Program-made: the position numbers and the translations under genes
Notes under the pieces: model-generated
Told to the model about the DNA's origin: nothing
Databases searched by the model: none
The model's input: the letters and a program-made list of their open reading frames with translations, nothing else
Source: CAYGTS01 sp964352905
Lineage (GTDB): Bacteria; Pseudomonadota; Gammaproteobacteria; JAHCLG01
DNA: 39,198 bases
NCBI GenBank assembly: GCA_964352905.1
Contig: CAYGTS010000005.1
Coordinates: forward strand, 1-39,198
Direction: 5' to 3'
Shown here: positions 33,201-39,198 of the stretch, one piece after another
How positions within the stretch are numbered: position 1 is the first letter of the stretch
How the letters are laid out: every line of letters starts with the position of its first letter

Positions 33201-34421
33201 GACAAAACCACCATCTAATAAAGCAGTGACAGAAGGAGTCTCTTGATCATCTGTACTGTAGGTATTAACCTGAAATTCATTACCCACCGGATTGCCTGCT
33301 GCATCGTAGCGTTGGCCATAAACACCATAGCTGTCACCATCTTGCCCAAAACTCTGCCACACTACCACAAACCCCCCATCGGATAAGGCAGCAACACAAG
33401 GGTTTTGTTGTTGGCCTGCCGTGAAGGTATTGATCTGAAACTCATCGCCAACAGCCAGTAGTTGCGGGCTAACTCTAGAATCGTATGGCGCAGCTTTCTT
33501 CTCTTTTGATGCGACTTCAAATAGAGTGTTTGTTGTAGCATGTTGCGGTTCCGCACTAACTGTGCGAATACCATTTGTCACTAACGCAGCACCCATCGCC
33601 AATGGCGACATGAAACGCGGTAAGTGCATTGCTTGGCTTAACAAGAATGGCGTTAACAGAGAAAGGCTTTGTGTCGTTGCCAGCGATACGGCTTGCGTTA
33701 ACTCGCCTGGCATCAACAACAACGGCGTAACCGGTGGCGTAATAGCCAATGGCTCATCTAACTCTGGATCATCTTCCGGTAACGTTAAAACTGGTTTCAT
33801 GATTTCAGCGCCAATCACTAACAGACTTAGCAACACACTCAACGTTTTTTTAAAAGCAATATCTTCTTCAGTTTCTATTACATCTTCCGCATCGTGGGTT
33901 TGAATAAACGCATCCAGTTCTGCTAAGGTTTGAAAAGTTTGGCGACCTTGATGATCGGTCTGAAAAAACCAAGTTTGCGTTGTTAGATCAAACGTAACTC
34001 GATCATCGTTCTTTACCCACCAATATGCATGCGGCGACAAAGCCATTTCTAATTCATCTTTTTGAATGGATTGACAATCACCGGTTTGCGGATGTTCCAC
34101 CACCCAATGATCATCCTGTTGTTCATCTTGCCAATAATACGTTTGATGCTGCGTATCATAAAAAACAAGGGCAACCTGCGTTTGGGCCTTATCCGTATAG
34201 CGCTCTTCACCCACATAGGTTACGCCATTTTCGGCAGTGATTTGCCAAAAACGACGTTGATCATCAAACTGTTCATACTCAAGCTGAACCAATTGTTTTA
34301 AGTGGATTAACTCAGGCACGTTGTTTTCGGTTAAAGGCAATCGATGCAATACCGACCGCAACCAGGCATCATCGACGTCAGGTGAAGGTGATGAGCGTTT
34401 TTCTTCAGATGATTTAGGCAT
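30273..34421 (-). CDS. Receptor-like protein: repeat array, cadherin-like domains, TM, ankyrin-like tail
   Basis: This 1382-residue protein begins at an ATG preceded by AAGGGAAA. There is no Sec signal at the N-terminus; a weak hydrophobic patch lies near 193-207. Residues of about 325-630 hold several ~60-residue repeats (GNEFQVNTY, LLDGGFVVTW, GVYGQRYDAAGN), a beta-rich array known from large secreted proteins. Cadherin/dystroglycan-like domains follow (INDPPVLEPHQF, SATDVDNPAGN, FIDPAGEPL, VDPDGDAVT). One membrane segment at about 1087-1110 (WIPVVAAIGSLAACGALAAG) is followed by the basic stop-transfer RRHCRKRK. The last 270 residues are helical, with ankyrin-like pieces (RNTVLHKLVARRQ, QTPYTLAQQHEDTKLL). 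The layout mimics a eukaryotic type I adhesion receptor. Host membrane targeting is inference. Confidence 0.75.
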   Translation of the reverse strand: MPKSSEEKRSSPSPDVDDAWLRSVLHRLPLTENNVPELIHLKQLVQLEYEQFDDQRRFWQITAENGVTYVGEERYTDKAQTQVALVFYDTQHQTYYWQDEQQDDHWVVEHPQTGDCQSIQKDELEMALSPHAYWWVKNDDRVTFDLTTQTWFFQTDHQGRQTFQTLAELDAFIQTHDAEDVIETEEDIAFKKTLSVLLSLLVIGAEIMKPVLTLPEDDPELDEPLAITPPVTPLLLMPGELTQAVSLATTQSLSLLTPFLLSQAMHLPRFMSPLAMGAALVTNGIRTVSAEPQHATTNTLFEVASKEKKAAPYDSRVSPQLLAVGDEFQINTFTAGQQQNPCVAALSDGGFVVVWQSFGQDGDSYGVYGQRYDAAGNPVGNEFQVNTYSTDDQETPSVTALLDGGFVVTWHSFGQDGSSDGVYGQRCDAMGNKAGGEFRVNTFKAGYQVESSVVGLLNGGFVVTWASNGQDPLHFHIYGQLYNAVGGTVGSEFWIDTAEANIGSSFFPQVAALLGGGFMVAWQKTYSQSNTDVYGQRYDVAGGAVGGRFRVNPLATSHHVIHSAAALSDGGFVVTWWYSGAHYAQRYDAAGNRMGNEFWVNTFGSSSVAALLTGGFVITLNRQDNEGSGIYGRMFNDAPAIILSAGNGSYTENSASVTVDSGLILSDEVRENLQMSVDGGLLLSDTNNKNLQSAQVSITNFQSGDVLSFDNQLNITGFYDNVTGTLTLLGDGTLINYQTALCNVRFRNDLDDPDTTTRNINITVNDGSFDSIPVSLIMNIVAINDPPVLEPHQFVIDQGRTLRINSSMLSATDVDNPAGNLMFQVTNVENGYFQLSQTAGVPLTNFTQAAVTQEEIEWVSDTSPNPSSFWISVSDGELSTEPVPANVTFIVNPPPELYRNYTLPPAFPNTPYEFLLPNDTFIDPAGEPLVRIMTGLPKGLHPDWNARRISGTPQAGEQGNHTLIDQARDLINQTVEFKPVLQVLNRPPEFKQIFSDIDVTTGEFFSLDIPQNLGVDPDGDAVTLTIKINSPWLIAVGYQLLGMPEAGVSAVNLMLRDAFNAANETTFRVIVSKQPPDSNSSNDNPAWIPVVAAIGSLAACGALAAGGFFARRHCRKRKVGLVVGAFSVKENPSNVSNCAQLVADLLQYKEKQKVFSEIAKQKSGDTVASHLAFTEVIEKGKQLGTDIKRLKDSILRRIEQLDVQEINTWNDGELTQGQIVQTEPLLFYLLDTPEFFMAMLEKPNVQIKVQDSLRNTVLHKLVARRQLMSLEEKRSDQFSEQIVQHAKVQQVRKGLVNMANQLGQTPYTLAQQHEDTKLLRLFESLGASVNLYQGPAFLRRRAPTADVEISHASLSGGVRAPDDLEEGKNNGNGGDSSMKLAV

Positions 34422-34499
34422 GATAAATTTCCCTTTTTAAAAGATGTTGATAAGTGGCGCCACGTGGAGTAAATATTGATTACGTGCGCTCACCCAAAC

Positions 34500-34674
34500 C
34501 AGTAATTCCCGGCGTGATGTTGAATGATTCAAGAACGGTCAGATTTGAGGCAAGGTCACATAAAAAACACTAAAAAATAGCGGAGTTTATACATAATAAA
34601 TGAGCACATTTTTTAGTGTTTTTTATGTGAGATTGCCCAAATATGGCTGTTCCTCGCTACACCGGGAATTGCTG
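34500..34674. mobile_element. Palindromic MITE-like element overlapping the effector gene's 3' end
   Basis: The outer arms (cagtaattcccg at 34500-34511, cgggaattgctg at 34663-34674) and a perfect 22-bp stem (34557-34578 with 34608-34629) surround the centre cggagtttatacataataaa. The centre and the agaacggtcagattt segment resemble the element at 16176-16370, so this is a second subtype. The stop codon and final codons of the Rac-like gene are inside it. Confidence 0.75.
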
Positions 34675-37600
34675 CACGCAAACTGATTATTATGTTGTTC
34701 ACTTCCACCCTCATTAACCACCCTAGTCGTCTTAGAAAATAATCCCTGGCTTTGCTGCACTGGAACCCTCGTTGCTGATTGAGAGACTGCAAGAGATGAA
34801 GAGGGAGAAAAAAATAATCCAGCACCACTACGTGATGAAGCGGATTGTTTTTCCTCAGATGAGCTAGGTAATGCCGTTAATTGCGCACGTAGTTGCGCAT
34901 TTTCTCGTTGGCTTTGCTCATATTGACATTTTAATGCCTCATACTCTTCAGTTTTCTTCTCAACCAGTTGATGAAGCTTGTGGACAGCCAACCTAGACGC
35001 AATCGCTTGGCCGGCCACCTTGTTTGGTAATCGTTCACGGTGATGCTCTTTATAACCCCTTTCCGTTAAAGTTAATTGCAATGCCTCTAGCACTTGATGC
35101 TGGGGGTTTGTGTGTTCTCGAAAGCCACAACGCGCACTGCTGTCCTGCTCACGATCCACTGCAACGTAATAAATAAACTCGTGATGGATGATCGCCCGCC
35201 AACCGGCGTGCGCGAGCAGCTCATTTGCAGTCAACGGTGCTTGATGCGCATTCGGGAGCAAACTATCCCTACCCGCATGTTTCCTCTCTAGCCATGCCCA
35301 TCCTTTTTTCTTGGCAATTTTTTGCACTTCCGTTTTCAGTTGCGTCGTAACGCCCGGCGCCTGATTCGCAGTCACTCCGTCAATAAACCACATTAACAGC
35401 GACGGCGTATCGACCTTTCCGTCGTTTACATTTATCTGTGCCATAATTTGAGATAATCCACGGGTCACCATCACTTCTGCTAAATTCACCAATCCCAACC
35501 GCGTTAATTGAACGCGGCCTAAGCAATGACGGTAGATCTTCCACAATTCATTGCACCAGCAATCAATCTGCTTAACGACACCCGCCAAATCATTGCCCAT
35601 CGGTGCCATGAGTTTTTCAGAACGTGCCTCAGCGTTGCGCTGGACCCGTTGATTGTTGATTGCCGTCATTCCACTCATTAACAAAGCCAACCCCGGGATA
35701 GGAATCAGTTGTGAGAGCAGACGAGCGCCTTTGCCCAACGCTTTTTGCATACTTCTAACGGGAAGGTGTAAGCGGCTCACGGCCAAGTGATACATCATCA
35801 TATTTTCCAACGGAACTCGCAGACTTTGCTTAAACGCCTCCTCGAGCGATAAATCGGTGTTTTCCTCCAGAAAAGCCGTTTCTGCGGCAAATTGGGCGGA
35901 CAAGCGATCAGCCACGTCCGCTGCTGTGGTAATTTCAGATAAGGGTTTAACCTCGCTCAGTGGGTTAGCAGCGCACGGTTCCATCAGTACAACAGGGGAC
36001 AGCGACTCCGTTTTTTCTTCTGCTCGATCCAATGTTGCGCCGTTGGTTGCGAGGGACTGCAGTTCAGCAATCGCAGTCTGTCGTTCCTGACGAATCGCTA
36101 CGTTATCGTTTTCTGTTTCTACTAAATCATGAGCATATTCAACTTCTTCTGTAGCCAGTCTTTTGATAGCAGTGGCTATGTTAGTTGGTATAATCGGTGT
36201 CGCTTGCTCTGCTAGAGCGACCGGGGTTTGACCTTTCATACCAATAGTCACGGGACTCCCCAACGTTAAAAAATGCTGGACCTGTACCCAACGCTTACGC
36301 ACCATAGCATCGTAGAGAGCCGTATGTCCTTCCTGATCTTGACTGGCCAAAGACACGCCTGCATTGACTAACCAATCTATCCACGCCGGCGTATTTTCCC
36401 CCACCATTTGCGCAACGATGTGAAGTGCCGTCACACCGGATGCATCCGTATGATCAGCTGCTACAATCCCCTCAGCTACTAGCCATTGGGCCACCGCGAA
36501 TTGGCGATGCGTAATCGCCATCGACCACAGCGAGTCTTCTGCATGATCGTAAACAGTACTTAAATCAATACCCTCTGCGTGGGCTTGTTTTAACGCACTG
36601 AGATTGCCAGTGGCTGCAGCATTCAATAAAGCTTCTTCTCTTTCCTCACTCACAGCACCTGATAGGGTACGTTCCAGCCAAATGGTAACGCGGGAACTTG
36701 TTAACTGTTTTCGCGCCAACTCGATTGCATTATTCTCAAAGTTATCTACTGCGTTCACCTGTGCGCCGTGAGCACGTAACCGCTGCAAGACTGCCAGCTG
36801 CCCTTGCTCTGCTGCAATTAAAAATGCGCTGCGGCCTGCTTTATCTTTCTCCTCTAACTTCCTCAGAAATCCCGATTGATCTAGCAACCAATCAATGACT
36901 TCAGGATCCCCCGAAAAACGGGCAGTCAGATGTAATGCATTACTCGCAAAGGCATGTACCACATCAATTTCGACACCTTCATTTTTTAATGCCTTTAGTT
37001 GGTTAAGATTTCCCCGTTTAGCCGCTTTTAAAAAAGCAATGTCTTGTGGGCGTGTTGCTCTTAGAGGTACCACGTCTTTTACTTCGCTCTGCTCAGAAGC
37101 CACTTGTTCTTTTAATTGCATATTGCGCTCAAGATAACGCTGAATTCGGATTATTAGAGTGTCTGGAATTTCTTCGATGTTCAAATGAAATTCACTCAGT
37201 GTGGTGTTGCATTCAAGTGCCTCCGCAAGCGCTGTGGCACCAACAGCTGAAATCTGGTTGTTGTTAAGATCAAGGGTAATTAACGTCGTGTTGTGTTTAA
37301 TTGCGTCCGCTAGCACAGCAACTTCAGTCTCAGTAAGCTTTTGATTGGAAAGATCGATCTCAGTCAACCCAGCCTCATTGGCTTTTAAGCGCGGGATCAA
37401 TGCAGCAACTGCAGGTGAAAGTGATTCAGTTTTATCTTTTTTTACTGCTTCTGTCTCACTATCATCAGACATTGGCTTTCCTTTAGCAGTCGCTTGTGCT
37501 TTCAATTGCTTCCTATACTCATGTTCTTTGAAAGATTTTAGTTCTTGAGCGAAGACTTGTTTTTTAATTTGCTGGTTACGCTCGAGATAAAGTTGAATAC

Positions 37601-39113
37601 GCGTTTTTAGACTCCATGAAATTTCACTGTGACCAAGATCAAAACTGGTCAACACCCTATTATTTATAAGCACATTAGCAAGCGCAGTAACATCCGCGTC
37701 AGTTAAGTTTTTAGAGGAAAGATCGATCTCAGTCAACTCAGCCTCATTGGCTTTTAAGCGCGGGATCAATGCAGCAACTGCAGGTGAAAGTGATTCAGTT
37801 TTATCTTTTTTTACTGCTTCTGTCTCACTATCATCAGACATTGGCTTTCTTTCAATCTCTTCTTCTTTTTCCTTAGGGGAGAACGGGTTGGTTGAATCGG
37901 CGTTCGGCTTAGATTGAGATGACTTTGGTTTTTCATATTTTTTCGATGCAACCAGCAAAGCAGGGGGTGTAATGGGATCTTTGGGTCTCTGAAACGATTT
38001 TTCTTCTTGCTCCACTTGTTGACAACAACGACTGTGTATCCGTTTTTTCATGGGATCAGAAACAGTAGTGCCATCAAGTTCGATGGAAGTGAGTGTAGTG
38101 TTCTTTTCTAACGCTTCAAAAATAGCGTTAGCCCCTCGATCACTTATGTTATTAAAACTCAAATCTAATTCAACCAGGTTTGAATTTTTTTGGATAGCCA
38201 CAGCAATCGTGCAAGCTCCGTCATCGTCGATGCTATTGTTACTTATATCGAGCTTCCTCAGCCCCTGATTGGATTCAAGCATGTTTGCAAGCCATTTAAC
38301 ACGGATAGCCGAAATATCATGAAAACGCAGACTAAGAACGGTTAACTTTCTATTCTTTGTTAACGTACTAAAAAATACCCTGAATTGCTCCGTTGTAAGT
38401 GAAGTCTTTAGCCCATAATGCCCCCGTTTTCGAGATACCTTACCGTTCCATATGAAAAGCTCCGCTAACTTCGCATCATCTTTTTGGAGCTGTGACACTA
38501 TCGATTTTAAATGATCAGTATCATCGCGAGAGCGAGCAAACCAAGAAGCAATGCCTTTTTTTTTCTTTTCTTCAAAACTTCCTAAAGCAACTCGAACAAC
38601 CGTCTCAAACAGATCACTCAACCCTTCTTGTGTTAAAGCAGAGCCTTCACGATAGGCGCGCGCACCAATATCGTTGGCTAAGGCTTTACCTTGCTCAGTG
38701 GTGATCATCGATTTTCCCTTTGCTTCTAGCATTTTTATTTTTGCCAGATCATCCCGCGCTTCCAACTTCACTCCCGCTAAAACGATTGGCGCATCTGGGG
38801 CATAATACTTAACTTCTGGATAATATTTGCAGGTAACATTCTCAAAAGAAGCAGGGCAATCAATCGCAAACGCGAGCAAAAAAACATCGGTTTGTGGATA
38901 AGATAAGGGACGAAGTCGATCATAATCCTCCTGCCCTGACGTATCCCACATACCTAGGTTTACGGGCCTGCCATCGACCATTATGTTTGCTGAATAATTA
39001 TCAAAAACGGTAGGGATATACTCACCGGGAAATGCGTTAGTCGTGTAACTTATTAACAGATTTGTTTTTTCTACGCTACGATCCCCCACCAGAACCATTT
39101 TAATGTTCATCAT
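34623..39113 (-). CDS. Rac/Rho-like GTPase-LRR-ankyrin-coiled-coil chimera
   Basis: The start is ATG 39113, nine bases after AAGGA; a longer frame to 39179 is only repeat sequence. The 1496-residue product begins with a domain colinear with human Rac1 (residues 1-177, same numbering): switch I with Thr35, DTSGQ with Gln61, the Rho insert and GSAL at 157-160. The P-loop is GDRSVEKT (Arg12, Ser13, Glu15 where Gly, Ala and Gly are expected), and TKLD is VKLE at 115-118. Three blocks of ribonuclease-inhibitor-type LRRs follow (about 255-350, 445-500, 570-660), then ankyrin repeats (about 690-1040) and a coiled coil (EEYEALKCQYEQSQRENAQL). There is no CaaX. The last 16 residues come from a palindromic repeat. 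This is likely a host-derived effector (inference). Confidence 0.85.
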   Translation of the reverse strand: MMNIKMVLVGDRSVEKTNLLISYTTNAFPGEYIPTVFDNYSANIMVDGRPVNLGMWDTSGQEDYDRLRPLSYPQTDVFLLAFAIDCPASFENVTCKYYPEVKYYAPDAPIVLAGVKLEARDDLAKIKMLEAKGKSMITTEQGKALANDIGARAYREGSALTQEGLSDLFETVVRVALGSFEEKKKKGIASWFARSRDDTDHLKSIVSQLQKDDAKLAELFIWNGKVSRKRGHYGLKTSLTTEQFRVFFSTLTKNRKLTVLSLRFHDISAIRVKWLANMLESNQGLRKLDISNNSIDDDGACTIAVAIQKNSNLVELDLSFNNISDRGANAIFEALEKNTTLTSIELDGTTVSDPMKKRIHSRCCQQVEQEEKSFQRPKDPITPPALLVASKKYEKPKSSQSKPNADSTNPFSPKEKEEEIERKPMSDDSETEAVKKDKTESLSPAVAALIPRLKANEAELTEIDLSSKNLTDADVTALANVLINNRVLTSFDLGHSEISWSLKTRIQLYLERNQQIKKQVFAQELKSFKEHEYRKQLKAQATAKGKPMSDDSETEAVKKDKTESLSPAVAALIPRLKANEAGLTEIDLSNQKLTETEVAVLADAIKHNTTLITLDLNNNQISAVGATALAEALECNTTLSEFHLNIEEIPDTLIIRIQRYLERNMQLKEQVASEQSEVKDVVPLRATRPQDIAFLKAAKRGNLNQLKALKNEGVEIDVVHAFASNALHLTARFSGDPEVIDWLLDQSGFLRKLEEKDKAGRSAFLIAAEQGQLAVLQRLRAHGAQVNAVDNFENNAIELARKQLTSSRVTIWLERTLSGAVSEEREEALLNAAATGNLSALKQAHAEGIDLSTVYDHAEDSLWSMAITHRQFAVAQWLVAEGIVAADHTDASGVTALHIVAQMVGENTPAWIDWLVNAGVSLASQDQEGHTALYDAMVRKRWVQVQHFLTLGSPVTIGMKGQTPVALAEQATPIIPTNIATAIKRLATEEVEYAHDLVETENDNVAIRQERQTAIAELQSLATNGATLDRAEEKTESLSPVVLMEPCAANPLSEVKPLSEITTAADVADRLSAQFAAETAFLEENTDLSLEEAFKQSLRVPLENMMMYHLAVSRLHLPVRSMQKALGKGARLLSQLIPIPGLALLMSGMTAINNQRVQRNAEARSEKLMAPMGNDLAGVVKQIDCWCNELWKIYRHCLGRVQLTRLGLVNLAEVMVTRGLSQIMAQINVNDGKVDTPSLLMWFIDGVTANQAPGVTTQLKTEVQKIAKKKGWAWLERKHAGRDSLLPNAHQAPLTANELLAHAGWRAIIHHEFIYYVAVDREQDSSARCGFREHTNPQHQVLEALQLTLTERGYKEHHRERLPNKVAGQAIASRLAVHKLHQLVEKKTEEYEALKCQYEQSQRENAQLRAQLTALPSSSEEKQSASSRSGAGLFFSPSSSLAVSQSATRVPVQQSQGLFSKTTRVVNEGGSEQHNNQFACSNSRCSEEQPYLGNLT
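37347..37480. repeat. Internal duplication, copy 1
   Basis: This 134-bp stretch is nearly identical to 37716-37849, with one visible difference. The offset is 369 bases (123 codons), so it is in frame. It encodes MSDDSETEAVKKDKTESLSP and the start of an LRR unit. Confidence 0.9.
37716..37849. repeat. Internal duplication, copy 2
   Basis: Partner of 37347-37480 within the Rac-like chimera gene. The near identity at the DNA level points to a recent tandem segmental duplication or to gene conversion. Confidence 0.9.
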
Positions 39114-39130
39114 AATATTATTTCCTTGTA

Positions 39131-39198
39131 TATAATAAATAAGGACATTTTTTAGTGTTTTTAATGTGAGATTGCCCAAATATGGCTGTTCCTCGCTA
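39131..39198. repeat. Half copy of the MITE-like element upstream of the effector gene
   Basis: This matches 34593-34658 in the same orientation (gagattgcccaaatatggct and beyond) with only a few differences, and is cut by the window end. The left half of the palindrome is absent. It lies about 18 bases upstream of the Rac-like gene's start, so the gene's promoter may be inside it or beyond it. Confidence 0.8.

Noticed and set aside
39114..39179. N-terminal extension of the Rac-like gene from ATG 39179
   Set aside because: The extra 22 residues are encoded by the dispersed repeat. ATG 39113 has a ribosome-binding site and gives exact Rac1 numbering.
9640..39198. A prophage
   Set aside because: No capsid, terminase, portal, tail or lysis genes are visible. 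The integrase fits a mobilizable element better.

Overview
The window looks like a gammaproteobacterial chromosome segment of low GC content. It carries the conserved housekeeping order smpB / ratA / rnfH (convergent) / bamE, with the tmRNA gene and a photolyase next to it. Several very large proteins are built from eukaryotic-type modules: a Rac/Rho GTPase, LRR and ankyrin repeats, Sel1 repeats, cadherin-like domains, a kinase-like fold and a C-terminal CaaX box. Together these suggest a host-associated or intracellular member of the Legionellales (Legionella/Coxiella/Berkiella-like). That assignment is inference from gene content, not from a phylogeny. Both window ends lie inside copies of dispersed palindromic repeats, so the window may be a whole contig broken at repeats.

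Layout. (1) 1-4.45 kb: a 5'-truncated methyltransferase and a truncated GrpB-like gene, then an islet bounded by a 131-bp direct repeat made of the tmRNA 3' end plus its terminator. The islet holds a winged-helix gene, a truncated nucleotidyltransferase, a metallophosphoesterase and a kinase-like membrane protein. (2) 4.4-9.6 kb: core genes (ssrA, phrB, smpB, ratA, rnfH, bamE), three small, mostly exported proteins, and tRNA-Thr(CGU). (3) 9.7-16.9 kb: an integrative element next to tRNA-Thr, with a tyrosine recombinase, an excisionase-like gene, an AlbA_2/AAA_4 regulator, TetR, a VirD2-type relaxase and an SSB-like gene cut by a palindromic MITE. (4) 17-20.9 kb: an amino-sugar-like cluster made of a convergent XRE-HTH::BadF-kinase fusion and an overlapping operon of NagA-like deacetylase, HAD phosphatase and RhaT-like transporter. 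(5) 21.2-22.7 kb: a complete AbiEi/AbiEii type toxin-antitoxin pair with two direct-repeat operators. (6) 22.7-23.9 kb: remnants of ISNCY, IS3 and IS256 elements. (7) 23.9-39.2 kb: three giant effector-like genes, all on the minus strand: an SF1 helicase with Sel1 repeats ending in CLLM; a single-pass receptor-like protein with repeats, cadherin-like domains and an ankyrin-like tail; and a Rac-like GTPase/LRR/ankyrin chimera. An intact ISAs1 element and a rhuM remnant lie among them.

The most striking observations are three. The Rac-like chimera keeps Rac1 numbering and an almost unchanged switch/effector surface, but its P-loop and NKxD-type motif are altered. The helicase-Sel1 protein ends in a perfect prenylation box. 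The chimera's last residues and stop codon come from a palindromic repeat whose relative also lies just upstream of the gene.
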